Below, one piece after another: positions 1-7,441 of a stretch of 64,000 bases of DNA. This DNA comes from Rhodococcus coprophilus NBRC 100603 (GTDB lineage Bacteria > Actinomycetota > Actinomycetes > Mycobacteriales > Mycobacteriaceae): NCBI RefSeq assembly GCF_001895045.1, contig NZ_BDAM01000010.1:124001-188000 (forward strand). The letters are read 5' to 3'. The position numbers and the translations under genes were made by a program. Numbering within the stretch: the first letter of the stretch is position 1; the number at the start of each line of letters is the position of its first letter. The notes beneath the pieces are model-generated. The model was not told the origin of the DNA. It made no database searches and was given only the letters and a program-made list of their open reading frames with translations.

Positions 1-93
1 CAATCGTCTTCGGCCGGGCCGCCGGAGAGCACGCCGCCGGACGTAGCCGTCGAAACCCCGAACACTGATCCGGCGCTGTACAACGTTCTGTGA
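1..93 (+). CDS. C-terminal end of an unidentified gene
   Basis: Frame 1 is open from the left edge to a TGA at 91-93 and encodes about 30 residues rich in proline, serine and threonine, ending in LYNVL. The stop is followed immediately by a strong hairpin, which supports it being the end of a real gene. Too little is present to name a function. Confidence 0.45.
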   Translation, partial: QSSSAGPPESTPPDVAVETPNTDPALYNVL

Positions 94-128
94 GAGCTGG
101 TCCGGTCGATCGGCCGGACCAGCCCTCA
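91..128. terminator. Bidirectional hairpin terminator
   Basis: A 10-bp perfect stem (96-105 with 114-123) with an 8-nt loop extends by four more pairs (91-94 with 125-128) after one mismatch. It lies between the stop of the left-edge gene and the stop of the convergent kshA-like gene, so it can serve both. Confidence 0.7.
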
Positions 129-146
129 CAGAGTCATCGTTCAGCG

Positions 147-1346
147 TCACGCTCCGGTGCCGGCGGGCTGGTTTTCGCTCGCCTGGAACGCCTCGATCCG
201 CGGATCGGAGGTGACGAACCTGCCGGCAGCGATGTTCTCTTCGACTTCCCTGTGCCAGAAACTGATCGCGCGCTCGGTGTCGATCTCGAACTCGAACCGC
301 CGAGTCATCTCGGGCGTGACGTCCTCGACGTCGACGTAGAACTGCTCGTACCAGCGACGCAACTGGTAGACCGGACCGTCCTCCTCGCACAACAGCGGAT
401 TGTCGATCTTCGCCTTGTTCCGCCAGATCTCGACGTCTTGGACGAAACCGAGCTCGACGCCCTTGGTGAAGGCCTGCGCAATCCCGGTCGCCTCTTCGTC
501 GGTCAAGCTCTCGGGCTTCTTCACTGCCGCTCCCCATTGCAGTACGAAGCTGGTGGGTGATACCGGGTAGTGGCAGTTGATCAGGACCGTCTCGAGCTCG
601 CCGACCGGGGACGGGCTCCACAGGTAGTCGATCATGTATGACGGTCCGTAATAGGCTGCCTCCGAACGCCCGATCGCATCGTCGTCGCGCGAGTAGCTCG
701 TACCCAGATCCACGTCCGGTCGCGGTTTGGTGTTCATGTTCTGGCTCGCGACGTGGCCTTCGAAGACATTCTTGAAGTACACCGGGAACGAGTAGTGGAT
801 GTAGAAGAAGTGGGCCATGTCCACGACGTTGTCCACGATCTCGCGGCAGTGCGATCCTTCGATCGTCAGCCGGTTCCATGTGAACTCGGTCCACTCACCC
901 GTGTCGTATCCCGGGATCTGCGGGATGGTGACCTCGGGTGGCGGTGGGTTGCCCTGCGGGTCGTGCCAGACGTACAGCTGCCCGTTGCGCTCGAGCGTGG
1001 TCCACGCTTTCGTCCGCGCCAGAGGCGGAACTCTGCGGGCGTACGGGATGTTCGAGCACCGGCCGTTGCCCGCCCAGCGCCAATCGTGGAACGGGCATGC
1101 CACGGAGTCACCCTTGATCGTGCCCTGCGTGAGGTCACCGCCCATGTGGGGGCAGTAACCGTTGAGAACGTTCAACGACCCGGCGCTGTCGGCGAAGACG
1201 ACCAGCTTCGAGCCGAACGCCTCCACCGCGTGTGGCTTGCCGTCACGGAACTCGTCGAGCAAGCCCAGGCAGTGCCAGCCTCGGGCATAGCGGGCGGGCG
1301 GCGGGGCCGACTCTATGACGCGAACTTCGTTGTCGGGAAACGTCAT
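147..1346 (-). CDS. kshA: 3-ketosteroid 9-alpha-hydroxylase oxygenase component (KshA-type Rieske oxygenase)
   Basis: This 399-residue protein matches KshA along its whole length. KshA works with a ferredoxin reductase (KshB) to hydroxylate C9 of 3-ketosteroids, which together with KstD opens ring B. The Rieske [2Fe-2S] ligands are visible as C65-x-H67 and C84-x2-H87. The mononuclear iron site lies in DNVVDMAHFFYIHYSFP, with H179 and H184, and the third ligand is probably the Asp in the later QDVEIW motif. Family segments such as ARRVPPLART, LERNGQL and GPVYQLRRWYEQFYVDVED are intact. GGAGG at 1352-1356 is 5 nt from the ATG at 1346. The gene is divergent from an IclR regulator. No KshB reductase lies in the window, so electrons must come from elsewhere. 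Rhodococci usually carry several KshA paralogues, so which one this is cannot be said. Confidence 0.93.
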   Translation of the reverse strand: MTFPDNEVRVIESAPPPARYARGWHCLGLLDEFRDGKPHAVEAFGSKLVVFADSAGSLNVLNGYCPHMGGDLTQGTIKGDSVACPFHDWRWAGNGRCSNIPYARRVPPLARTKAWTTLERNGQLYVWHDPQGNPPPPEVTIPQIPGYDTGEWTEFTWNRLTIEGSHCREIVDNVVDMAHFFYIHYSFPVYFKNVFEGHVASQNMNTKPRPDVDLGTSYSRDDDAIGRSEAAYYGPSYMIDYLWSPSPVGELETVLINCHYPVSPTSFVLQWGAAVKKPESLTDEEATGIAQAFTKGVELGFVQDVEIWRNKAKIDNPLLCEEDGPVYQLRRWYEQFYVDVEDVTPEMTRRFEFEIDTERAISFWHREVEENIAAGRFVTSDPRIEAFQASENQPAGTGA

Positions 1347-1524
1347 TGTTACCTCCGTGTCGCAGATGACATGAGTTGAATATGCAAGGCGTGAGTGAGG
1401 AATGCAGGCCGGAAGAACTCACCGGACTCTAGGAAGCCCCCGAGAGGCGCGGATACCGGCGATTTCGTTCAGTGGAACACAGGATGCCCCTCTCGAGTGA
1501 CCCGCTTCACAATCACGCTGGGGT

Positions 1525-1553
1525 GTGGCACTATTCCTAGTAGAAATAGCCAC
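1525..1553. promoter_or_regulatory. Imperfect dyad in the kshA-iclR intergenic region, candidate operator
   Basis: GTGGC (1525-1529) and GCCAC (1549-1553) are perfect inverted arms. TATT (1532-1535) and AATA (1545-1548) form inner arms with slightly unequal spacing. The site lies 38 nt before the regulator start in the only divergent promoter region of kshA, the usual place for an IclR-family autoregulatory operator. Assignment to this regulator is inference. Confidence 0.4.
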
Positions 1554-1590
1554 GTCCCCGCGCCGACGGCGCTGCGGTTGTAGGAGCACA

Positions 1591-2352
1591 ATGACGATCC
1601 AGGCCGAAGCCGACCCCACGACACCCAGCGCAGTCCTCGACCGCGTCAACCTCGTACTCGATGCATTCAACGGCGTCAGCCGTCTCACTCTCGCCCAAAT
1701 CGTGCGTCGGACGGGCCTGCCCCGATCCTCTGCCCATCGCATGCTCGAACGGCTGGTGTCGATGCGATGGCTCCACCGCGAAGGCCGTGACTACACGCTG
1801 GGATTGCGGCTGATGGAACTCGGCTCACTCGCCGTCCACCAGGACCGGCTTCACGCCACCGCACTACCGCACCTGCAGGAACTCCAACGCGTCACCGGCT
1901 TCGTCGTCCACCTCGCTGTTCTCGAAGGTGACGACCTCGTCTACCTCGAAAAGCTCGGTGGACGCCTGGCCACGGTGGTTCCCACCCGCATCGGAGGGCG
2001 TCGTCCTGCGCCCAGCACCGCCCTCGGCAAAGCACTCCTCGCCTACGACGGCACACCCGGGCCTTCATACGACCACATCCGCGAGCACGGGATTGCTTTC
2101 GAGAAAGAAGAATCTCTGCCCGGATTCGGGTGTATCGCGGTTCCGATCGGCCTCATCGGCTCCGCGGTCGCCGCGGTGTCGGTGTGCGGACCACTATCCC
2201 ACCTGCGTTTCGACCATAAGTTCGCCACGCCCGTCCGACTGACAGCGACCGCCATCTGGCGCGCTCTCGATCGCAACCATGTCACTCCCACACTTCAGCG
2301 CCGCCGTCCGCTCCACTCGACGGCCAGCGCACAGGAACCTCAATACGCCTGA
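1591..2352 (+). CDS. IclR-family transcriptional regulator
   Basis: The protein has 253 residues from the ATG at 1591, which is preceded by AGGAG (1582-1586, 4 nt spacing). An open frame continues upstream to 1525 but has no ribosome-binding site and runs through the dyad, so the shorter start is preferred. The N-terminal winged helix is typical of IclR (LTLAQIVRRTGLPRSSAHRMLERL). It is followed by an effector-binding domain with the family segments DLVYLEKLGG, PTRIGGRRPAPSTALGKALLAY and AVPIGLIGSAVAAVSVCG. It is divergent from kshA and beside other steroid genes, so it probably controls this island in response to a steroid intermediate. That role is inferred. The 3' end overlaps the convergent padR-like gene by 13 bp. 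Confidence 0.85.
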   Translation: MTIQAEADPTTPSAVLDRVNLVLDAFNGVSRLTLAQIVRRTGLPRSSAHRMLERLVSMRWLHREGRDYTLGLRLMELGSLAVHQDRLHATALPHLQELQRVTGFVVHLAVLEGDDLVYLEKLGGRLATVVPTRIGGRRPAPSTALGKALLAYDGTPGPSYDHIREHGIAFEKEESLPGFGCIAVPIGLIGSAVAAVSVCGPLSHLRFDHKFATPVRLTATAIWRALDRNHVTPTLQRRRPLHSTASAQEPQYA

Positions 2353-3050
2353 GTGTCGGCCTCGTTCGTGGAAGAGGGCTCGACGTTGTCGCCGCCGAGC
2401 CCTTCCGACACCCCGTTCCAGCTACCTGGGTTACGGGGACGCGGCAGACCGAGGTCGTCGATGTCGCTACGCGCGAACTGCGCTGCCGCACGGTCGATAT
2501 CGTCGAGCAATTCGTTGGACAGCTCGATCTCGGCCCGGAAGTACCGCTCGGCCCACCGCAGGCTCATCTGCGAGAAAGCCCAGCCCGGTTCACGATCGGA
2601 GTGTTCCGCATGCTCTCCGGCGCGGCGCAGCTTGTCTTCGAGGTTGACGATATGCTCGCGCACGATCGCCTTCAGCTGGTCCGGATCGTTGAGATGGCCC
2701 ATATACATCCGAAGCATGACGCCGTGCTTGAGTACGGGCATCTCCACCGGTGCCTCACGCGACCACGTGCGCACCGCGTCGATCCCGGACTCGGTGATGG
2801 CATACAACCGGCGACCACGCGTGCCCGGTTCATTCACCAGACGGGATTGCACCAATCCGAGCTTCTCGAGCTTCTTGAGCTCCGCGTAGACCTGACTGAC
2901 CGACGGACTCCAGTAGTAGAACCCGATACTCCAATCCGCCCACTTCTTCAGTTCGTTGCCTGTCAGTTCCTCCCCGAACGAAAGCATCCCGAGCACCGCC
3001 CAGCTCGTGGGGGGTAGCGCGGGGTACTGCTCGCTTTCGGGTTCCGACAC
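2340..3050 (-). CDS. PadR-family transcriptional regulator
   Basis: The protein is about 236 residues with a PadR winged helix (SWAVLGMLSFGEELTGNELKKW, then YWSPSVSQVYAELKKLEKLGLV and a TRGRRLYAIT wing). A helical C-terminal dimerisation region carries AFSQMSLRWAERYFRAEIE. An open frame extends upstream to 3206, but the similarity starts near SEPESEQYPALPPTSW, so I place the start at one of two consecutive GTG codons (3053 or 3050). No Shine-Dalgarno is visible there, which fits a leaderless transcript. The gene is divergent from the ketosteroid isomerase gene with a palindrome between them, so it may repress itself and the isomerase operon. Confidence 0.8.
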   Translation of the reverse strand: MSEPESEQYPALPPTSWAVLGMLSFGEELTGNELKKWADWSIGFYYWSPSVSQVYAELKKLEKLGLVQSRLVNEPGTRGRRLYAITESGIDAVRTWSREAPVEMPVLKHGVMLRMYMGHLNDPDQLKAIVREHIVNLEDKLRRAGEHAEHSDREPGWAFSQMSLRWAERYFRAEIELSNELLDDIDRAAAQFARSDIDDLGLPRPRNPGSWNGVSEGLGGDNVEPSSTNEADTQAY

Positions 3051-3093
3051 CACGAAAGCGTAACAACGGCAGTGCACCACCCGTGCTCCGAAT

Positions 3094-3110
3094 CTCCCGC
3101 TACGCGGGAG
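3094..3110. promoter_or_regulatory. Palindrome between padR-like and isomerase genes
   Basis: CTCCCGC (3094-3100) and GCGGGAG (3104-3110) form a perfect 7-bp dyad around a 3-nt centre. It lies in the 137-bp divergent intergenic region. It is a candidate operator, most simply for the adjacent PadR protein. A short transcribed hairpin is the alternative. Confidence 0.4.
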
Positions 3111-3187
3111 GACCACGCCTACCCCTGCCACCCCGCCGATAGCCTCGGCCGATCGATCCATTCTCCGCGACGCCCCCAGGAGCACCC

Positions 3188-3577
3188 GTGACCACTTCTG
3201 AAGCAACCGCCCAGGCGGAACGCATTCGAGCTACCGTGACCGCCTACCTCGACGCAGTAGCTTCCGGTGTCGCCACCGACGTCGCCGCGCTGTACACCGA
3301 AAACGCCACCCTGGAAGACCCGGTCGGCAGCGAACCCCGCGTCGGGCGCGCCGCGATCACCGAGTTCTACAAGGCTATCGAAACCACCGAGAACACAACG
3401 GAATTGTTTACGCTCCGGATCAGCGGCGCAAACGCCGCCTTCCACTTCCGGGTCACCACGAAAGTCGCCGAGCAGACCTACGCGATCGAACCGATCGACG
3501 TCATGACATTCGACGAGGCCGGCCGCATTACGACCATGCGCGCATTCTGGGCACCGAGCGACACCGTTCAGCACTGA
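3188..3577 (+). CDS. Steroid Delta5-3-ketosteroid isomerase (NTF2/SnoaL fold)
   Basis: This 129-residue protein resembles bacterial ketosteroid isomerase, which moves the C5 double bond of 3-oxo-Delta5-steroids to C4. The conserved block ATLEDPVGSEPR supplies the catalytic base, D44 (equivalent to Asp38 of the Comamonas enzyme). Y20 in TVTAYLDAV fits the oxyanion-hole Tyr14. D104 in EPIDVMTF fits Asp99, and the MRAFW end matches the last strand. GTG at 3188 follows AGGAG (3178-3182). It is the first gene of a plus-strand run continuing with the CxxC protein and the Old Yellow Enzyme, next to kshA and kstD, which supports a steroid substrate over the broader SnoaL assignment. Confidence 0.87.
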   Translation: MTTSEATAQAERIRATVTAYLDAVASGVATDVAALYTENATLEDPVGSEPRVGRAAITEFYKAIETTENTTELFTLRISGANAAFHFRVTTKVAEQTYAIEPIDVMTFDEAGRITTMRAFWAPSDTVQH

Positions 3578-3596
3578 CGGAACGAGACGATCGACG

Positions 3597-3863
3597 ATGC
3601 AACCCGTCACCTGCCGCACGTGCGGCACCGATGTACTCGCCGAGAAGTACAGCGAGGCTCACACCAGCATCCAATGGCTCACCGACGCCCCTCGGTCATG
3701 CCCGCGGCTTTACACCGACGCCGGAGCAGGCCACACACCCGCATGGGTTCCCTCCTGCACCGAGTTGCGCGACACGATCGACGATCTCGCCCACCGAGGC
3801 GTAATGCCCATCAGCCACCGCAGTCAGCCTGTAACCGGCCCTGTACCAGGAGACCTCCCGTGA
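3597..3863 (+). CDS. Small conserved protein with an N-terminal CxxC knuckle, function unknown
   Basis: The gene encodes 88 residues between the isomerase and the Old Yellow Enzyme. The N-terminus has CRTCG (C6, C9) and a further CP at about residue 35, so it could bind zinc or an Fe-S cluster through three or four cysteines. A motif-like stretch, EAHTSIQWLTDA, looks conserved in character. The stop overlaps the next start as GTGA, which indicates translational coupling and argues that this is a real protein. A redox or accessory role for the neighbouring steroid enzymes is plausible but unsupported by any recognised domain. Confidence 0.65.
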   Translation: MQPVTCRTCGTDVLAEKYSEAHTSIQWLTDAPRSCPRLYTDAGAGHTPAWVPSCTELRDTIDDLAHRGVMPISHRSQPVTGPVPGDLP

Positions 3864-5050
3864 CCGATCGAAACATCCCCGACGTGTTCGCACCGGCGAA
3901 GTTGGGCCCGATCACCCTGCGTAACCGCATCATCAAGGCTGCCACGTTCGAAGCCGCCACTCCCGGTGCGCTCGTGTCGGACGACCTGATCGAGTACCAC
4001 CGCCGACCCGCTGCGGGAGGGGTCGGAATGACCACCGTCGCATACTGTGCCGTTGCGCCCGAGGGTCGCACCGAGGCGAACCAGATCTGGATGCGTCCGG
4101 AAGCCGTGCCGGGCTTACGCCGTCTCACCGACGCCGTTCATGCCGAAGGCGCTGCCGCTTCCGCACAGATCGGCCATGCCGGGCCCGTCGCCAACGAAGC
4201 CAGCACCGGACTGCCCGCGCTCGGACCGACCCGCCAGTTCAACCCGCTGGGCATGCGCATGGTTCGCGGCGCCACCCTCGCCGACATCGACCGCATTCGG
4301 CGAGCACACGGTGACGCAGCCCGCTATGCCGTCGAAAGTGGATTCGACGCCGTGGAGATTCACTTCGGTCACAACTACTTCGCCAGTTCCTTCCTCAGCC
4401 CGAAGATCAACAAACGCACCGACGCATACGGCGGATCCCTCGCCAATCGCGCGCGCCTGGTACGCGAAACGGCACAGACGGTCCGAGACGCTGTCGGGGG
4501 GAAGATCGCCATCCTGGCGAAACTGAACATGGATGACGGTGTCCCGGGAGGATTCTGGCTCGACGAGGCAGTCCAGGTGGCGCAGTGGCTCGAGCAGGAC
4601 GGCTCCCTGGATGCCATCGAACTGACCGTGGGCAGCTCTTTGTTGAACTCGATGTACCTCTTCAAGGGCGACGTACCCCTACGCGAGTTCGCGGCGGCGA
4701 TGCCCGAGCCCGTCCGCACCGGAATGAAACTCGTCGGCAAGCATTTCCTCAAGTCCTATCCCTACAAGGATCTGTACATGCTCGAGGAAGCGCGGCAGAT
4801 CCGTGCTGCAGTGAGAATGCCGCTCGTGTTACTCGGGGGTGTCACCGATCGGGCTGGGATGGACATCGCGATGGCCGAAGGATTCGACTTCGTGGCGATG
4901 GCCCGGGCGCTGCTGCGCGAACCGGATCTGGTCAACAGGATCGAAACGGAGCCGGCCACTCGATCGTTGTGCATCCACTGCAACAAGTGCATGCCCACAA
5001 TCTTCACCGGGACACGGTGCGTTCTTGTGACCCCCGGCACCCACCCCTGA
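3860..5050 (+). CDS. Old Yellow Enzyme-family NADH:flavin oxidoreductase / 2-enoate reductase-like
   Basis: The protein has 396 residues from a GTG at 3860 preceded by AGGAG (3848-3852). A longer open frame begins upstream but runs through the CxxC gene. The FMN-binding TIM barrel is recognisable from FAPAKLGPITLRNRI, QIGHAG, GFDAVEIHFGHNYFASSFLSP, DAYGGSLANRARL and the phosphate-binding LLGGVTDRAGMDIAMAEGFDFVAMARALLREPDL. The tail has CIHCNKC and a later Cys in GTRC, as in dienoyl-CoA/2-enoate reductases that bind a [4Fe-4S] cluster. The second domain of those enzymes is absent, so this is the short form. It would reduce an activated C=C bond. A steroid enone or ring-opened intermediate is the likely substrate from context. 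Confidence 0.85.
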   Translation: MTDRNIPDVFAPAKLGPITLRNRIIKAATFEAATPGALVSDDLIEYHRRPAAGGVGMTTVAYCAVAPEGRTEANQIWMRPEAVPGLRRLTDAVHAEGAAASAQIGHAGPVANEASTGLPALGPTRQFNPLGMRMVRGATLADIDRIRRAHGDAARYAVESGFDAVEIHFGHNYFASSFLSPKINKRTDAYGGSLANRARLVRETAQTVRDAVGGKIAILAKLNMDDGVPGGFWLDEAVQVAQWLEQDGSLDAIELTVGSSLLNSMYLFKGDVPLREFAAAMPEPVRTGMKLVGKHFLKSYPYKDLYMLEEARQIRAAVRMPLVLLGGVTDRAGMDIAMAEGFDFVAMARALLREPDLVNRIETEPATRSLCIHCNKCMPTIFTGTRCVLVTPGTHP

Positions 5051-5200
5051 ACGCGTTCGAGCGGGCGTCACGGACGGCGCCGATCGGCGTCGCGACCGAC
5101 AGCCACAGCTGTTCGTTCCCGTTCTCCGGGATACCAGGCGCGGAGCCCGAACACCCATGACGGACACTGAAGGAGTACCGACAGTGAGAGGAACCAATCG

Positions 5201-5695
5201 ATGACGGCAGAACATGCGGTGCTCGATCCGCGCACGATGCGCGACGTGATGGGCAACTTCTGCACGGGGGTCACGGTCATCACCGCCCTCGACGGCGACA
5301 AGCCGCTCGGCTTCGCATGTCAGTCGTTCACGTCGGTGTCGCTGGAGCCGCCCCTCGTCTCGTTCTGCCCCGCGCGCACGTCCACGACCTGGCCCAAGAT
5401 CCGCGAGATCGGCACTCTCGCCATCAACGTCCTCGCGGAGAGCCAGCGCACGTTGTGTGCCGCGTTCGCCGTCAGCGGTGGAAACAAGTTCCACGGCGTC
5501 GACTGGGTTCCCGGCGACAACGGTGCTCCCGCCCTCGAAGGGGCGCTCGCTCGCGTGGAGGCGACCGTAGAAACGGAGCACGACGCCGGCGACCACACGA
5601 TCGTCGTGGCACGCGTCACGGGCCTGACGGCGCTGCCGTCCAACGGGCCGTTGCTGTTCTACCGCGGCACCTATGGGCACTTCGACCGGCTGTGA
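5201..5695 (+). CDS. HsaB-like flavin reductase component of a two-component monooxygenase
   Basis: This 164-residue flavin reductase-domain protein closely resembles HsaB, which supplies reduced flavin to the HsaA hydroxylase in aromatic A-ring degradation of steroids. Family blocks are FCTGVTVITA, LGFACQSFTSVSLEPPLV, INVLAESQ, NKFHGVDW, GDHTIVVARV and the terminal LLFYRGTYG. ATG at 5201 follows GAGAGGA. No HsaA-type oxygenase is adjacent. The next gene is a luciferase-like monooxygenase, which could be its partner. The 150 bp upstream holds no other gene. Confidence 0.85.
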   Translation: MTAEHAVLDPRTMRDVMGNFCTGVTVITALDGDKPLGFACQSFTSVSLEPPLVSFCPARTSTTWPKIREIGTLAINVLAESQRTLCAAFAVSGGNKFHGVDWVPGDNGAPALEGALARVEATVETEHDAGDHTIVVARVTGLTALPSNGPLLFYRGTYGHFDRL

Positions 5696-5786
5696 CGGCC
5701 GCCTCCCGGAATAGCCTGCGGCCACTCCCGGTTGCACCGAGGGTGTGCCCAGCTGCCGGTGGCGGGCCCCGGACGAAGGATTCTCG

Positions 5787-6776
5787 GTGACTGTTCCTCT
5801 CTCCATCCTCGATTTGGCCCATATCGGCGAGGGTGAAACCGCTCGCGACAGTTTCGACGCCAGCGTGAAGATGGCACAGCTCGCCGAACGGTGGGGTTAC
5901 CGGCGCATCTGGTACGCCGAGCACCACAACATGCCGTCCATCGCGTCGTCTGCGACGAGCGTGCTGATCGCGCACGTCGCGGCGCACACGTCGTCGATCC
6001 GGCTCGGCGCAGGCGGCATCATGCTCCCGAATCACTCGCCGCTCACGATCGCGGAGCAGTTCGGCACCCTCGCCACCCTTCATCCGGGTCGCATCGATCT
6101 GGGGCTGGGCCGGGCGCCGGGCAGCGACCAGAAGACGATGCGGGCGCTGCGACGCGACCCGTCGTCGGCCGACACCTTCCCGCAGGACGTACTCGAACTG
6201 CAGGCCTATCTGCGCGGCAACTCACGGATCCCAGGTGTCGACGCGATTCCCGGGAAGGGCACCGACGTTCCGCTGTACATTCTGGGATCATCCCTGTTCG
6301 GCGCCAAACTTGCTGCGATGCTCGGTCTTCCGTATTCCTTCGCGTCGCACTTCGCGCCGCAGGCACTCGAGGAGGCGGTGGCGCTCTACCGCCGCGAGTA
6401 CCAACCGTCCGAACAGCACCCCGAACCGTACGTCATCGCCGGCGCAGGTGTGATCGCCGCCGATACCAGCGAAGAAGCCCATGCCTTGTTCGAGGCCGCC
6501 AAGAGGCAGCGTGTCGTGCAGATGGTCGGGCGCGGTCGCACCTTCACCGACGACGAGATCGACATGCTGCTCGACTCCCCCGCCGGCGCGCAGGTGCTCA
6601 CCATGCTGCGGTACACGGCCGTGGGCACGTCCGACGAAGTTCGCGACTACCTCGACCGGTTCGCCGAGCGCGCCCAGGCGGACGAACTGATCGTGGTGTC
6701 GTCGGCGCCGGGACGCGATGCCTGGTTGCGGTCGCTGGAATTGCTGGCGACGGCGAGCGGACTCGTCTCGGCGTAA
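5787..6776 (+). CDS. Luciferase-like flavin-dependent monooxygenase (LLM class)
   Basis: The protein has 329 residues from a GTG at 5787, preceded by GAAGGA six bases upstream. The TIM-barrel bacterial luciferase family is recognised from [74 protein letters not shown] and [27 protein letters not shown]. Members use FMNH2 or F420. The adjacent flavin reductase makes FMNH2 the simpler guess. The substrate is unknown, and a link to steroid catabolism rests only on position. Confidence 0.82.
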   Translation: MTVPLSILDLAHIGEGETARDSFDASVKMAQLAERWGYRRIWYAEHHNMPSIASSATSVLIAHVAAHTSSIRLGAGGIMLPNHSPLTIAEQFGTLATLHPGRIDLGLGRAPGSDQKTMRALRRDPSSADTFPQDVLELQAYLRGNSRIPGVDAIPGKGTDVPLYILGSSLFGAKLAAMLGLPYSFASHFAPQALEEAVALYRREYQPSEQHPEPYVIAGAGVIAADTSEEAHALFEAAKRQRVVQMVGRGRTFTDDEIDMLLDSPAGAQVLTMLRYTAVGTSDEVRDYLDRFAERAQADELIVVSSAPGRDAWLRSLELLATASGLVSA

Positions 6777-6814
6777 ATCCACTGGCGCTCTAGGCAGTCA
6801 CACCCGGTGGGCAC

Positions 6815-6854
6815 TCGGGGCGGTGTGACGAATCGGGTCGACACCGCCCCCCGA
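6815..6854. terminator. Strong hairpin after the monooxygenase gene
   Basis: A perfect 10-bp GC-rich stem (6817-6826 with 6841-6850) encloses a 14-nt loop that can form three further pairs. An overlapping, mutually exclusive 8-bp stem (6797-6804 with 6822-6829) is also present. It probably ends the 3188-6776 transcript. Confidence 0.6.
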
Positions 6855-6886
6855 CATGTCTTCGCGGGTACACTGCGGCCGTCGAT

Positions 6887-6902
6887 CGTACGGTCGTACG
6901 GT
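6887..6902. repeat. Tandem 8-bp repeat upstream of the secreted-protein gene
   Basis: The octamer CGTACGGT is present twice head to tail, ending 32 nt before the start codon. It may be part of the promoter or an operator. No family is recognised. Confidence 0.35.
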
Positions 6903-6934
6903 CGTGAGTCCAGATCCCCGATCGTAGGAGCACC

Positions 6935-7387
6935 ATGAACCATCGCACGCGCGCCTTTGCCGCCGCAGTTGTCGCGGCTGTGCTCGCTCTCGCCGCCCCG
7001 TCGACAGCACTCGGCGACGAGCTCCCCACCGATGGGCCCACGATCACGATCACGATCACGAACGACACCGACGCACCCATGGTTCTAGCCGGGAAGTGCA
7101 ATCCGTACGGACGGTGGATCGACGAGCCCGCAGCGGTGGTCTCCGCGCGCGCATCCGAGACCGTCACGGCGGTCGGCTCCGACCGGCGCGGGTTCGGTGT
7201 GCAGGTGAGCTACACGATGCCCGGAGAGGCGAGCGTGGTGCTGATGGCGAACGACTTCGGCACCGGCCCTGCCAATCCCGACGGAACAAGGGTGGCCGGC
7301 GCCAACCGGCACGGCTACTCCGTCGAACCGAATGTCGATACGGGCTATCCGTTCATGACCATGAACGTCGTCGTCGCCCGCCCCTGA
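6935..7387 (+). CDS. Small secreted beta-rich protein, possibly aegerolysin/ET79-like
   Basis: The gene encodes 150 residues with a clear Sec signal peptide (MNHRTR, a hydrophobic core, then a cleavage site near TALG-DE). The mature part begins with alternating beta residues, TITITITNDTDAPMVLAG, followed by CNPYGRWIDEP, an AVGSDRRGFGVQVSY strand and a glycine/asparagine-rich end. The order of an N-D-T strand, a C-x-G-x-W element and a G-x-x-V-x-Y strand is reminiscent of aegerolysin or crystal-protein ET79 sandwiches. I see no diagnostic motif, so this is tentative. TAGGAG lies ahead of the ATG. It is a stand-alone gene between two terminators. Confidence 0.7.
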   Translation: MNHRTRAFAAAVVAAVLALAAPSTALGDELPTDGPTITITITNDTDAPMVLAGKCNPYGRWIDEPAAVVSARASETVTAVGSDRRGFGVQVSYTMPGEASVVLMANDFGTGPANPDGTRVAGANRHGYSVEPNVDTGYPFMTMNVVVARP

Positions 7388-7393
7388 ACACTA

Positions 7394-7433
7394 CGGCCGA
7401 ACGTCACTCCCATAACGGAGTGACGTTCGGCCG
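7394..7433. terminator. Bidirectional terminator, 17-bp perfect stem
   Basis: A 17-bp perfect inverted repeat (7394-7410 with 7417-7433) encloses a 6-nt loop. It sits exactly between the convergent stops of the secreted-protein gene and kstD. Confidence 0.85.
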
Positions 7434-7441
7434 CAACGGTG

